From contig JAJOZX010000482.1 of the NCBI GenBank assembly GCA_023014485.1, positions 186,001-250,000 of the forward strand: a stretch of DNA of 64,000 bases. Direction: 5' to 3'. The translations under genes and the position numbers were made by a program. The notes under the pieces were generated by a model. It ran no database searches and had not been told where the DNA came from. It was given only the letters and a program-made list of their open reading frames with translations. Source of the stretch: Bathynomus jamesi. Taxonomy: Eukaryota > Arthropoda > Malacostraca > Isopoda > Cirolanidae. Below, piece by piece: positions 1 to 11,361 of the stretch (its first letter is position 1; each line of letters begins with the position of its first letter).

Positions 1-185
1 ATATCTTAACTTTGACAAAAATTATCAATCAAAGTATTTCCAAAGAATATTCCCATCAATACCTACTATAAATTGCTTGTAGAACACCCCTTTTTAAAGG
101 GGGTGATCCTAACTAGCAAGTAATTACAGGCCGGTGTGTTCATTATCTGTGTTCAGCAGCTTTTGAAAAATAAGTAAAAAGTAGA

Positions 186-1016
186 ATGCAGCGATATTTA
201 GAATCCTACAATTTATTATCTCCAAATCATTACGACTTCCGTAATAGTAAAACAACGGAAATGGCTATTTTAATTCTTATGGAAAATGCAAATATAGCAA
301 AAGAGAACAAAAAAATAATGATATCAATATTTATGGATGGATTTCAGTAAGGTGTTTGATGTAATCGACCACAATTTTCTTCTTGATAAATTATATTGTT
401 ACGGCTTCAGAGGAGCAATCAGTAATTGGTTTAAAAGTTATTTGTCCAATTAAAAGTTATTAAAAGTTGGTAAAAGTTATTTGTCCTTATTTTGTATCAG
501 TAAATAAGGTTTGCTCAGCTAAAGCGCTTGCCAAACATGATGTGCTACAGGGCTCAGTTCTGAGTCCACTGTTATTTTTATTATATATAAATGACCTTCC
601 ACGTTCATCTCATAGACTTAATTCATAATGTTTGCAGATGACACAACTGTGTCTTTTTCTTGCAAAGATGTTAATTCAGCTAAGAATATATTTAAATCAG
701 AATTTATCAGTGCAATGAAATGGTTGACCACCGATAAACTCTTCCTAAATACTGTAGCAGTAAAACAAATTTCGTGATTTTTACTAATAAAAGAAATGTG
801 TATCTTGATGAACTTAATGTTGATGAAATCGTTGTAAAGAAGTGTACTGTAACGAAATTTCTTGGTGTAATGCTAGATAAGAATTTGCAATGGAGTGATC
901 ATGTAAATTATATCGAAAAAGGTTGCAATAATGTTTAAACTGAGAAATGTAGTCCCTAAACAGGTTTTATTAACTCTGTATCATACTCTTGTTCTTCGTT
1001 ATACTGTATAACGTAC
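186..1016 (+). pseudogene. LINE reverse transcriptase fragment (Jockey/CR1-like), 5' piece
   Basis: This is a degenerate non-LTR reverse transcriptase. Across shifting frames the DNA encodes a DFSKVFDVIDHN palm motif near 345-375, a QGSVLSPLLF motif near 549-580 and the catalytic FADDT near 630-645, in the order expected of LINE RTs. Several frameshifts make it non-functional. It breaks off at the mariner insertion at 1017, and the matching C-terminal part resumes at 5564 in the same orientation, so the two pieces are one LINE copy. The exact clade is uncertain. Confidence 0.8.
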
Positions 1017-1018
1017 TA

Positions 1019-2390
1019 AGGGGTTCCAAAAAACCTTAGCCCCCCCCCATTTGCAGCCTACATGTTTACTTTTATCGAAATAGTTTTTAGTGATTATAAA
1101 AATCTATAAAATTCTTTATTTATTACAGGTATTAAAATTACTCTAGCTGATAAAGTGATAATATAATGGCTTCTCAATTAATTGATGATTCGGAGAGGCA
1201 ACGTGTGATAGATCGCATACGAGCAATAACATTTCGGGAAGCTCATGATGCTGGAGCCACCTTTATAACACGTTCATGGGTTGCCAAAAAGTTGCGAAGA
1301 AGTGAGGACTTCGTCAAAAGAAATTGGAATGAAACTTTGGATGAATGTGAAATGAATACAACCAAATCTGGGCGCCCAAATTTGCCACTCTCTCAGGAAA
1401 CAAAGGACATCATTGAAAGCGGTACGCGTAAGCGGAAAAACAGCTGTGCTAAACTTTCTAGAGAGATCGAAGTGTTGAGAGGAAAGATCGTTAGTGGTGA
1501 GATCATTCGACTGTACCGTCATAGGCAAGGTTTAAAGCCTTGGCATGAACTCCAAAGCCAAGAAAAACTCAACTTAACATCGATGACAGACTGTGGTTTG
1601 CCCATTATCTTGAAGATTGGGATGTGGATGATTTCATACATTTAGCTGTCTCCGATGAATTTTTTGTTTACGTAACACGTCGGCCTAACTACCAAAATGA
1701 TCGAGTGTGGGCCACAACACCAGATGAAATCGATGACAATGAACATTATCGCGAATTATTAAAAAGTCCAGACTGTGTTGGTGTGTTTGTTTTGTTCATG
1801 GCAAAGAAGCTCATGTGGGTGCTGAAGCCAAATGGTCAGAGTTGGGATGGACAGTATTTTCGTGATATTATTCTATCCCAGCATGTCATTCCTTTTCTAA
1901 GGAACCCAAACAATGTTATGGATGTCGATCAGGTCACACTTCTGCACGATAAGGCCCCCTGCTTTAAGGCATTAGCCACTCAACAGTTGTTGCGGAACCG
2001 TGAGATCGATTTCTTTGGAAATGAAGAATGGCCAGGAAATTCTCCTGACCTGAACGTCTGTGAACACATTGGATCAGTTATAAAGGACAAGGTTGAATGT
2101 CTCTTGTTTCAAGAACCTGCAGCAAATCGATTTTCGAAGGATACAATGACGCAACACATTGAAACTGTTTTAGCAAATTTGCGTAACGATCAAGATCTAG
2201 TCACGTCACTTTTGGCAAGCTACCCAAAGCGAATTCAGGCTGTCTTGGAAGCCAATGGCGGGAACAGCAAGTTTTAATTGTTTCTCATTAAATGCAGGGT
2301 TAAATTCTCTTTTGTAAGGTATGTTTAGTTTTACTGTACCTCTAATGGCTTAGGCCATGGGCGGGGGGGCTAAGGTTTATTGGAGCCCCG
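1019..2390 (+). mobile_element. Tc1/mariner-superfamily transposon (DD37E-like), nested in a LINE
   Basis: The ends form an imperfect inverted repeat of about 30 bp (1019-1050 against the complement of 2359-2390; core GGGG-TTCC followed by a C-rich run). The element is flanked by TA at 1017-1018 and 2391-2392, the TA duplication of Tc1/mariner elements. It is 1372 bp long and holds a transposase pseudogene. It interrupts the LINE at about the position of its conserved VWGN motif. Its right edge was later hit by the hAT-like transposon starting at 2396. Confidence 0.88.
1166..2277 (+). pseudogene. mariner-type transposase, frameshifted
   Basis: Cut-and-paste transposase with an N-terminal helix-turn-helix region (RRSEDFVKRNWN, GRPNLPLSQETK) and a DDE catalytic domain. 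The first Asp is in APSDEFF-type context (VSDEFFVYV), the second in LLHDKAPCFKA, and the Glu in SPDLNVCEHIGS. I count 37 residues between the second Asp and the Glu, the spacing of the DD37E lineage. The N-terminal part reads from 1166 in one frame and the catalytic part from 1624 to 2277 in another. The shift lies just before about 1600, so the gene is inactive as written. The C-terminal end (ANGG near the stop) looks complete. Confidence 0.88.
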
Positions 2391-2395
2391 TACAC

Positions 2396-5300
2396 TAGGG
2401 CGGAGTGAAAAACTCATTTTTCGAATTTTCAAATTGGCTAGACTGGAAAATGTGTGGAGTAGTGAGGAAATAAGCTGGTATAAATTTAAAATCATAACAT
2501 TAATATCTTCAGGTGCCACAATGACCTTCAATATTGAAAAAAATTGAAAAAAGCAGATTTTAACCAATAATTACAGAAGAGTCCACGATGCACAATAGAC
2601 AAGAATTTATTCACACTTGTATAAAAATAGCTCAGTCAACCTTTAAAAAAAGTTTCTATTCTCTAAAAACAGTTTTCTATAGTCAGCTCACTCAGCTGTC
2701 ACGTGAGTACCTCGGTTCAGTGTAGCTGTCGCTCTCGTAGCAGGTGGGTGTTCTGTTGTTGGCGTTACTCAGATAGTCTAAACTATATTTCTTATATATT
2801 TTGCATTTCTGTATTGTGTTGCCCTAAGTTTGCCATGTACTATAAACTGAAATTAACGTATAATTGATATTAGCTCTTTCTTTTTCAGATTTGTATACTT
2901 TCAAAATGTCTCGAGTTTGTGCAAAATCAACCAGGGCCTCAACTGAGTGCCCCATGTTTGGTATGGGGGAAGATTTGTGGCACAGGAATCTTCCTACATA
3001 CGAAGGAGTTTTTAAATATTACTTGTTTGTAAGAAACGATTTGAAACAGAATACTAATAAAGATCCTTCAATATCTCAAATATTAGAACAAGTTGTTGAT
3101 AAATTGAAAACAATTTGGGAAAGTGCTTCCGTCCCAATTCTGTCAGACAGGCGAATTGAAACAATGTTCAGAAGCTACCACGAAAAGTATCGTCATTATG
3201 AAGCCATACCAAAGCAGAAAAAATTCTGAAGCTTACAAAGCAAAGATTGATATGTTCAAAAAAGAAGCACACGAAACTTTTTGACATTGCAGCGTGCAAG
3301 TGCAAAGTACTAACACAATGTTCTTGTCCCAAAGAAAAAACGGTTCCAAAGGAAGAAGTGACGTTCCTCTTAGATCAAAGGAGTGAAAGAAAACTGTTTA
3401 TTGATAGAGTAGATATTACACTCTCAAAGAAAAAAGCATCTACGTTGCTAAGAAAGCAAAAAGAAGCTGTGAGGCTCACCAAAGAATCTTCACAGGAGAA
3501 ATTGCAGGATACAAATGTTGAATTATCATCATCGACATCAAATAGTGAAAGTGAATCTGGCGAAATATCAGACGATACATTTCCAGAGCCAGTTAGCTCG
3601 AAGAGAAAGCTCGAACAACCTGAAGAACAATTATTCAAGAAAAGGAAAACTACAAATCTACCTTCAGTGGCTACTGCTTGTGACAGGACTGCAGTTTCAG
3701 ATCGAGCTGCAGCATTCATTGTTAGTGCAGTATTGCAAGATATTGGAGAAGTTTCTATTGACAATACATCTGAAGTAGTGGATAGGAGTAAAATCAGAAG
3801 AGAAAGACAAAAGAAGAGATCAGAAATTATGAAAGATCAAAATCAGGCCCCAATCAGAGGAATCTATTTTGATGGTCGAAAAGATTCTACACTCTTCCAA
3901 GAAAAAAAGAGTCCAAAGTATATCAGAAGAAGGTAACAGAAGAACATATCACTTTAGTGAGAGAACCTGGTTCAGATTATTTGGGCCATTATTCTGTGAA
4001 TTCTGGATCAGCTGAAGAAATATGTAAAGGAATATTTGAGTATATTGGAAATAATGACATGAACCTGGAAAACCTTGTTGCCATTGGATGCGATGGTGCA
4101 GCAGTCAACACTGGAGAAAAGGGAGGCGTTATAAGGCTTATAGAATTGAAGCTGAAGAAGCCAGTTCAACATTTAGTGTGCCAGCTCCATGCCAATGAAT
4201 TGCCATTACGCCATTTAGTTGCAAAGGTGGATGGAAAAACATCTGGCCCCCGCGGATTCACCGGTCCTATTGGCAGGGAATTAGAGAACTGTGAGAGTCT
4301 TCCTATTGTCGAGTTTGAAAGGATTGATGCTGAGGAACCAACTGTAGACTGTGAAGATCTTAGCACCGACCAAAAATATCTAATTGATATTCATCAGGCC
4401 ATAACAAAGGGATATTGCTCTCCAGATCTTGCTCATCGTAGTCCAGGCAAAATGTTACATTCACGATGGCTGACTACAGCAAATCGTTTGCTTCGTCTAT
4501 ACGTTTCAACTGTAAGTCCATCTGAGAACCTCATGAACATTGCTTCTTTTATAATGAAGGTCTACATCCCAATGTGGTTTTCTATTAAGCAAAGTACGTC
4601 TTTTGTCAATGGCTCAAAACATGTTTTCAAAACTATTGAACTAACAAGAACACTGAATGACGAAGTAAAGGATATTGTAAACCCTGTCATACAAAGAAAT
4701 GCATTTTTTGCAAATCCAGAAAATATTCTAGCATCAATGATTCATGATGACCGCAGCGCCATACGAGAATTAGCGTGGAGGCGAATAAAGAAAGCAAGGC
4801 AAACAAACAAGGAAAAAGTTGTGAGGCGTTTCACAGTACCTGTTATTCAATTTGAAGCTACTGATTATATTGATTTAATTAATTGGCAAAAATGCATTGT
4901 CACTGAACCACCTGTGACAAGACACCTGACAGAAAATGAGATTGAAGAATTCATAGAAAACAAGAGTACCCCTCCATTCGAGAAATTCCCTTGTCATACA
5001 CAAGTAGTAGAAAGAATGGTAAAATTAGTGACTGAAGCATCATCAAAAGTATTTGGATTGAACGCGCGAGATGGCTTCATAAGATCAACACTTCAGTCAC
5101 GTAAAAAAATGCCATCATTCGAAAGTAAAGCTGAATATAAAGTTTAAAATAAAACGTTAATAGAAAAAAACATGCGCAAGGATGGGTGGTTGGGAGGGCA
5201 TGGGTGGAGCTCGACACGCAGCCACCTCCTCGTGGTGAGTTCTGGATTATTTAGATCATTAATCAAAAGAACATTGATCTAAATAAACTAAGAGCTGCGT

Positions 5301-5555
5301 AATTCAGTAACTATTTTGGTAATTGGAACACTTAATATATAATAATAACAAGTAAGTTTCAGTTATTGTACTAATGCAGAATATAAGAAAATCATTATAT
5401 TTCACTTTTTTCGACGGCTTTGTGGCACCTGAAGATATAATTTCGCAGGACTAATATTTATGCACAGTCATTATCTATAGCACCCACATACTTTCCGCAC
5501 TAGCCATATTTGAATTTCGAAAAAAGTTTAAAAACCTCATTTTCGATCCGCCCTA
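2396..5555 (+). mobile_element. hAT-like DNA transposon, copy 1 (defective)
   Basis: The termini are TAGGGCGGAG at the left and the complement of TAGGGCGGATCG at the right, with imperfect inverted similarity running inward about 45 bp. A perfect 8-bp target duplication, CCGTACAC, lies at 2388-2395 and 5556-5563. The 8-bp duplication and YARNG-type terminus fit hAT-like elements. The copy is 3160 bp and nearly identical to the element at 60412-63581, but three short deletions break its reading frame. The left duplication overlaps the last three bases of the mariner at 1019-2390, so this insertion is younger. Confidence 0.92.
2906..5147 (+). pseudogene. hAT-like transposase, copy 1, three frameshifts
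   Basis: This is the same protein as the intact frame at 60922-63168, with only scattered substitutions. Compared with that copy, two bases are missing near 3193 (in a CGTGTC context), two near 3273 (in an ACAC repeat) and one A in the poly-A tract near 3903. The protein is therefore split into 2906-3229, 3247-3936 and 3957-5147. The likely start is the ATG at 2906, 17 bases after a pyrimidine-rich CAG splice acceptor (tttctttttcag), as in the intact copy. Catalytic-type motifs (FDGRKD, CDGAAVNTG, CHTQVVERM) are all still present in the fragments. Confidence 0.9.
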
Positions 5556-5563
5556 CCGTACAC

Positions 5564-6319
5564 CCTTGTTTGGGGAAACTCCACTAACAACGCTTTAAAC
5601 AGTATCCTTGTCATCCAAAACTGAGCAATAAGGTTATTATCTGATGCTACAGTAATTTCCTTGATCACTCTAGTGCATTATTTTAAGACATAAAACTGCT
5701 AAAGCTCGATAATGTAATCAAACTAGCACATTTTATTTTTAGTTACAAGTGTAAGAACAAAATCATTAACTTACAATGGGTAAATAGATATTTTGTAACT
5801 CATCAAGAAATCTACTCATGTCAGACCAGAAACAAATCAAAGTATGTTATACCTGAATTTAGATTGTCTCCATCTCAAAAACTATCCATTTTCATTGGAC
5901 TGAAACTATGGAATGATTTAAATGCTGATATAAAAAATACTATGGATGTAAATTCGTTTAAAACAAAGTTGAAATCCCGATTAATAATGGCATACTAATA
6001 AAAATCTAGAATTAATGTATATTACTATTGTTTATTCATTTCTCGTGTGTAATCTAGGCTTAAAGAATCTTACAGTACTTGTGATTGTTCAGCTCTTATC
6101 TCTCATGTATAATATTGATTTCTTTGTGTGGTATTGGTATAATGTCTTCAATAATGACTGTATTTGTTATATCGATAATGACAATTTAAGATTAATACAT
6201 ACCTTAATTGATAATTCTTATTCATGATTTATGTATTATTAATAATAACGATCTGTTTTATTTTTAATAAGAGCCCAGTAAAGCCTAAAGCTTAAGGGCC
6301 AAATTAAATTAAATAAATA
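5564..6319 (+). pseudogene. LINE 3' piece (C-terminus and 3' UTR)
   Basis: This continues the LINE that starts at 186. Shifted frames give a VWGNST motif right after the nested insertions, and near 5850-5996 a C-terminal block (PEFRLSPSQKLS, LKLWNDLN, FKTKLKSRL) typical of Jockey/CR1-type ORF2 ends. The tail from about 6000 is non-coding and ends with an AAATTAAATTAAATAAATA-like simple repeat, which suits a LINE 3' terminus. Small open frames here (for example 6015-6227) look spurious. Confidence 0.72.
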
Positions 6320-6399
6320 GTCCAGCTTCACTATTATTTATGTCATTGTAAATTGTAAGACCACTGTATTTATTTTATTAATAATAATAAAAGTTATTC

Positions 6400-6644
6400 A
6401 ATACTTTTCCTTCCTGCTGGAAATTCGCTTTCAGCAAGTCCCAAAGAAAAATGAATGCCCTCGACTCTCCAACTATCGTCCAACTGCTTTGATTTCTTGC
6501 CTTCCTAAATTTTTTAATTCATCCTTAATAGAAAGATTCTTAAATACTTCCTTTTTTACAATCTTCTTTCAGATCGTCAGTATGGGTTCCGCAAGGGACG
6601 CTCTACTGGCGATCTTCTTGCATATCTCTCTGACTCTTGGTCAG
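6400..6644 (+). pseudogene. Second LINE family, RT fragment (5' piece)
   Basis: Frames here encode an RT block with PRLSNYRPTALIS, a serine-rich linker and DRQYGFRKGRSTGDLLAYLSDSWS, which is the region before the catalytic palm of a Jockey/I-type LINE. It ends at a TCAG at 6641-6644, where a different LINE has inserted. The continuation (FSETFAIALDIS...) resumes at 8301 after a second TCAG, so the two pieces belong together. Confidence 0.72.
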
Positions 6645-7634
6645 GTAGCTAACTGGTTAGAAGAATGGCTTCGTGCTAGGAGGCAGAGGGTCGTAGTTAA
6701 TGGTAGTGAATCGGGGTGGTTGGATGTAGGTAGTGGTGTCCCACAGGGTTCAGTGTTAGGCCCATTGCTATTCGTAATCTACATTAACAACATAGATGTA
6801 GGATTGACTAGTAACGTGTCAAAATTTGCGGACGATACTAAAATAGGCGGTGAGGTTGTTAACGAGGACGATAGAAATAGGCTCCAAGACAATGTAAATA
6901 GGATTATGGAGTGGACGGATAAGTGGCAGATGCAATTTAACGTAGACAAATGTAAAGTTTTGCATATAGGTTCTCGTAACAATAATTACACGTACACGAT
7001 GGATGATAGGGAGTTAGCGAGCGTTGACGAGGAAGTAGATTTAGACGTACGCGTATCTAAGGATTTAAAAGTTAGGAACCAGTGCCTGGAGTCTTGTGCA
7101 AAAGCTAATAAGATGTTAGGCTTCATAACCCGTAATTTCGAATTTAAATCGAAGGATATTATATTGCCCCTTTACAAGTCCTTAGTCAGGCCTCATTTAG
7201 AATTTGCCGTTCAGTTTTGGTGCCCGTACTTGCGCGAGGATATTGATAGGTTAGAAAGGGTTCAGCGTCGTGCCACGAAACTGATTCCGTCATTGCGCAA
7301 CAAGCCTTATGAAGATAGGATTAAAGAGTTAGACCTGTATTCACTCGAAACTAGGAGATTAAGGTGGGAGCTTATTGAAGTTTTCAAAATCGTTAATAAC
7401 ATCGATAACGTAAATTTTGACAAATTGTTCACTTTCGATAATAATAATAATACTCGTAATAACGGATTTAAGTTGCGTGGCATACGTTTCATCACTAATA
7501 TCGCTAAAAACTTCTTTACGTTTAAAGTAACTGATACATGGAATAATCTTCCCGCGTCAGTCGTGAACTCTACCAGCGTTAATATGTTTAAGAACCGTTT
7601 AGATAAGCATTTTAAAAATATTAACGTTGTTTAA
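6645..7634 (+). CDS. LINE ORF2 C-terminal part (reverse transcriptase), partial
   Basis: Open frame for the 3' half of a CR1/Jockey-type RT. It shows a WLRARRQRVVVNG block, the GVPQGSVLGPLLF motif, catalytic FADDTK, FNVDKCKVLHIG, LVRPHLEFAVQFW, LERVQRRATKLIP and the C-terminal WNNLPASVV and FKNRLDKH motifs. The open frame formally extends upstream to 6489, but 6489-6644 belongs to the target LINE, so coding of this element starts at its truncated edge. The endonuclease and N-terminal RT are missing. The reading frame itself has no stops, which suggests a fairly recent insertion, though it cannot be active. Confidence 0.82.
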   Translation, partial: VANWLEEWLRARRQRVVVNGSESGWLDVGSGVPQGSVLGPLLFVIYINNIDVGLTSNVSKFADDTKIGGEVVNEDDRNRLQDNVNRIMEWTDKWQMQFNVDKCKVLHIGSRNNNYTYTMDDRELASVDEEVDLDVRVSKDLKVRNQCLESCAKANKMLGFITRNFEFKSKDIILPLYKSLVRPHLEFAVQFWCPYLREDIDRLERVQRRATKLIPSLRNKPYEDRIKELDLYSLETRRLRWELIEVFKIVNNIDNVNFDKLFTFDNNNNTRNNGFKLRGIRFITNIAKNFFTFKVTDTWNNLPASVVNSTSVNMFKNRLDKHFKNINVV

Positions 7635-8296
7635 TATAATAATAAAACAATCTCCCTTTTCCCTCTCAGCCTCACCCTTTTCCCTCTCAGCCTACCCTTT
7701 TCCCTCTCCCTCGTTAAAATTATTAACGTTGTTTAATATAATAAAACAATTAGCAACAATTAGGGGTGGTGATCGAGGATGAGTCTGTTGACAATAATGC
7801 CAGCTTGTGACATGCCAGTGTGTGATGCCAGCAAAAAAAAAAAAAAAGTTAGACTAACACGATCGTAGATGTAGCTCGTAGCGTAAACTAACCCACTTTT
7901 TGTTTTACTTTACCTACTTTTTTTTTTCCCCCTCCTTATCCTCTCCTTACTTGCATGTCTGTAGTTTGCATGGTATGATAGTGAGTTAAGACTATGTTTG
8001 CATGGTTTGTAAGCGTTCTTATTTTACTTCTTTTCATCTTTCACCCCTTTCCTATTCTCTCCGACTATTTTTCTGACTTGTCGGCAGTGGCCGACTGATG
8101 ATGATGGTGAGCCTTTCTTTCTCTTTTTCTGAATGAATGTTAACCCATGAGTGATAGGTGTTGCTACTTAATTAACCCCTTATTCTCTTCTCTTAACTCC
8201 CTACTCTTTCCTTTCTCTCGGGCTAACTTTAGAGTGGATCTTAGGGTCTTTGTTAGCCTTAGCTTCTGTAGATATGTAGATCCTCCTTTTGGGATT
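6645..8296 (+). mobile_element. CR1/Jockey-like LINE, 5'-truncated insertion
   Basis: A 1652-bp 5'-truncated LINE sits between TCAG at 6641-6644 and TCAG at 8297-8300, a plausible 4-bp target duplication. It begins inside the RT domain, carries the ORF2 C-terminus to 7634, then a 3' UTR of about 660 bp. The UTR contains a tandemly duplicated TTAACGTTGTTTAATATAAT motif (7621 and 7717), CCCTCTCAGCC repeats and an A15-type run near 7834. A short stretch resembling this UTR (GTGGATCYTAGGGTCTTTGTT) recurs at 36819. Confidence 0.78.
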
Positions 8297-8300
8297 TCAG

Positions 8301-9680
8301 TGAAACATTTGCTATTGCGCTAGACCAGCGGTCAGGAACCTTTTCAGTAGCATGAGCCACATTGAAGTGATATTACATTTCAACGAGCCACAAACCTTCA
8401 ATTTAAGAAAATACAGGAAATAGCTTAATAGATAGATAAGTGTTGTCAAGTTTGGTATTTATTTGCAAATTAGTACATTGTTCGTTTTAACAATTTAATG
8501 CGACACTTGCTGCTGTTTGTTTTTCAGAATTTCGTCGGTTTTCCTTGATGGTCGATAATCGTGAATTGTTTCCATTCAGGATTCACTTTTCGATTTTCTT
8601 CACAAAACTTTCGTTTCTTATTCTTACTGTAATAACTTTTTTTATTTGAAGTTTAATATCTCTTACTACTGATAATAAAGACCTACTATGTATCTGAAAC
8701 AGAAACAAGATGTCATTATGGAAGTACAATAATCATTCAGGTGTTTGAAAATTTAAAGAATATTTTTTATGATGGCTGGGCGCGAGCCGCACTCAAAGCT
8801 TCAATGAGCTCGCGAGCCGCAGGTTCCCGATCCATGCGCTAGATATATCAACAGCCTTGATAGAGTCTGGCACAAATCTTTAATTTTCAAACTGGGCTCC
8901 TTCGGTTTCTATTCTTCTACTTGTGCCTTCCTCTCTAAGTTCCTTTCTGGACGATCTATAGCTGCGGTTGTGGATGGCCACACAACTCAATCCTTTCCCT
9001 TCTCTTCCCATTCTTGGGTTTCCTTTTCTCGTGATCTTTCCTGGAAAAATCACATATTCTCTCTGTCTAAAACAGCTTCTAAGAGGTTAGGTGTGCTGTT
9101 CCGGCTCCGCGGTTTCTTAACTCCCACTCAGTTGCTGTCTCTGTACAGGGGGTCTTGTCCATCCATGTATGGAATACGCTTCTCATGTGTTGGACGGCTC
9201 AACCCACACAGCTATACTTGACCGGGTGGAATTAAAGGCTTTTCGTCTCATCAGTTCTCCGCCTCTTACTGACTGTCCTCAAATCCTCTCTCTTCCCCGC
9301 ATTGTTGCTTCACTCTCTCTTTATTGTCGCTATTATAACGATATAATTATCTTCTGAACTCTCTAACCGTATGCCTCCTCCCTTAAAGAGAGCACGTAGT
9401 ACCCGACACTTTCGACACATTCTCATTCCTTTTCTGTCCAGCTTTCTTCCGCAAGAGTTAATCGATACTTTCAGTCTTTTATTTATTCAACCGGTCGACT
9501 CTGGAACAATCTTCCTCAATCCATCGTTCCCCCTGTCTATGACCTCCAGTCTTTCAAACGCATTGTCCAGGCATCTCGAAAACCCTGGATCTTAATTTTG
9601 TCTCTCTTCTTCCTCTATGGGGTGGGTTGTGGGTATTCGCCCATGGCCCCTCCTTCCTGCATTAAAAATAATAATTATGT
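8301..9680 (+). pseudogene. Second LINE family, RT and C-terminal part (3' piece)
   Basis: The continuation of the LINE at 6400-6644, interrupted by the MITE at 8326-8836. Shifted frames give an IALDIS palm motif on both sides of the MITE, LSWKNHIFSLSKTASKRLGVL near 9035-9095, MEYASHV near 9169 and a C-terminal HSHSF...WNNLPQS block to about 9594. Many frameshifts and a lost catalytic segment make it dead. A minus-strand fragment of the same family lies at 28810-29073. Confidence 0.72.
8326..8836. mobile_element. hAT-type MITE (511 bp)
   Basis: The ends are CAGCGGTCAGGAACC and the complement of CATGGATCGGGAACC. The flanks CGCTAGAC (8318-8325) and CGCTAGAT (8837-8844) form an 8-bp target duplication with one mismatch. 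The subterminal sequences carry GAGCCACA and GCGAGCCGCAGG motifs known from many hAT MITEs. No coding capacity is visible. It sits inside the LINE that resumes at 8301. Confidence 0.88.
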
Positions 9681-9888
9681 TCAGCCATTACAGTTCCACA
9701 CCAAATGAAAAATCTGGTATAGGCTTAAATAGATATAGTGATGTTTCAAGCGGTGCATGTTTACATTCACTTATGTGCATTTATTGTAAATACACATATG
9801 CTAGTTCGTATCGTATAATGTTATTTCAAAATTAAATAAATGAGTTTGTTTCTTCACTTTATGAAATAAATCTACGATATTTAGTTCG

Positions 9889-9890
<2 letters not shown>

Positions 9891-9952
<62 letters not shown>
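9891..9952. repeat. (AT)n microsatellite
   Basis: About 60 bp of uninterrupted AT dinucleotide. The surrounding stretch 9681-11053 contains no open frame that looks real. Apart from this array and the one at 10915-11041 I recognise nothing in it. Confidence 0.95.
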
Positions 9953-9955
<3 letters not shown>

Positions 9956-10911
9956 GTAAGAGTGTGATTGGTATGGTAGGGTCATTGTGAAAGTTGAACG
10001 TGAGCGATAGGTGGAGTGTGAAACTAGAGCTTGGTGTGAATGATTTGAAAGTGAGCAAGGTGAAAGGTAGTAATGGAAGTTGGGGAGGATTCGTGCTTGT
10101 GATCTGAACAATAGAGGTTGGAAGCGAGAGATTCAAAGTTAGAAGTTGCAAGAAGTTGGATATTTGAATGTGAGTTTGACGGCATTAGATCTGCAATCAC
10201 TTCAGGGTACAGAGTACAGTGGTGTCTTTGAGCATTGCCTATAGTGCAAGTGTGGAAGCCTCTATACGAGGTAAGATTTAGTTAAAATTGTTACTGCAAG
10301 AACTTGTGGAATATCGCATTGTATGTGCATTTTTCTGAGTTTTAGCTAGTATGTGTTTTACTTGTGTAAGTGATATTTGTTTATCATTGTTTAATAGGCT
10401 TCAAATTTGGAGTGTGGAACAATGCTTGGGTTCGGCTGGGGAACCGAATTCCTGGTTCAATTGAAACCGTTTCGTCTACCCGAGCTGAACGTGAACGGTC
10501 GGAACGTTCTGAGCTTCATCAGTAAATTCGAGAATTAAGACAGGATTGGAGCAAAGCCTATCCTTTCCTGCCCGTCTAAACACCACTGCTACTGGACAAG
10601 CCGTAAAGTGATAGCCGAAGTGATAATTTACTTTAAGTAGGCACAGGACGTACTGCTTGTATATCACTTTAAGTTTTTAAGGTTGTGTAAGTTTTTAATG
10701 TTGTGTAAGTTTAAATTTAGATTTAGGGTTTTGTAAATATATTTAATTTATTTAAATGTATCTTTTACTGGACCTTTAATGGGCCGAGTGGATAAATTGT
10801 TTGCTAAACACCACATTGCTTTTCGAACCCATAAGTACTGTAACAGTGACGCATCCGGAAACAAGTACTCAGCCGGTAACAAGTAGCTTTCCGGTAACAA
10901 GTGGCGCCAAC

Positions 10912-10914
<3 letters not shown>

Positions 10915-10997
<83 letters not shown>

Positions 10998-11041
10998 GAT
11001 ATATATATATATCTATACAGTATATATATATATATATATAT
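10915..11041. repeat. (GT)n/(TA)n interrupted microsatellite
   Basis: A short GT run followed by TA repeats with several GTA/GATA interruptions. It abuts the SINE copy at 11054-11352 on its 3' tail side. Confidence 0.93.
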
Positions 11042-11053
11042 TATCACATGAAA

Positions 11054-11352
11054 AACCTTGGTTACCTTGGTTTTGCTTCCGCCCGAATTGTTCATTCTGA
11101 CGAAGGTCGACCTTGCCACTCCACCTTAGACCTACAGTTTAACGTAGAATCCGAACCACGCCCCACCACCAGCCCAGCGTCTTAACCACTAGGCTACCCA
11201 GGGTACCCACTTATCTACCAACCAATTTTTTATTTTATTGTATGGAAGGATGAACAGCTGTGTTTTGTTGCGCGCCGGCTGCCATCACTGGGTCTCGATC
11301 CCAGGGCCGATGGATTCGTAGTCAGCGACGCTAACGACTAAACCACCGAGGC
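11054..11352 (-). mobile_element. Dimeric tRNA-derived SINE, copy 1
   Basis: The complement of this stretch aligns along its whole length with 36053-36345. It contains two tRNA-like units in tandem. Each has an A-box-like GTAGTGGTTAG or TAGCCTAGTGGTTAAG and a B-box-like GATCGAGACC or GGTTCGGATTCC (RNA polymerase III internal promoter elements). Both copies are bordered by TA/AC microsatellites. SINE identity is inferred from the boxes and from recurrence in the window; the partner LINE is unknown. Confidence 0.8.
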
Positions 11353-11361
11353 GTATATATA

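Noticed and set aside
3375..3764. Antisense Ser/Phe-rich frames opposite the hAT-like transposase (also 61395-61784)
   Set aside because: Antisense shadows; conserved only because the two copies are nearly identical.
5747..6227. A small secreted-like protein at 6015-6227
   Set aside because: Lies in the LINE 3' UTR, AT-rich and without homologous features.
9801..11185. Tyr/Ile- and Thr/His-repeat open frames (also at 36399-36678 and 39056-39412)
   Set aside because: They translate TA/CA microsatellites and have no other protein signal.
11141..11208. tRNA genes at 11.1-11.35 kb and 36.05-36.25 kb
   Set aside because: A and B boxes are present, but the units are tandem, lack a convincing full cloverleaf by eye, and recur as a ~300-bp repeat, so SINE is the better call.
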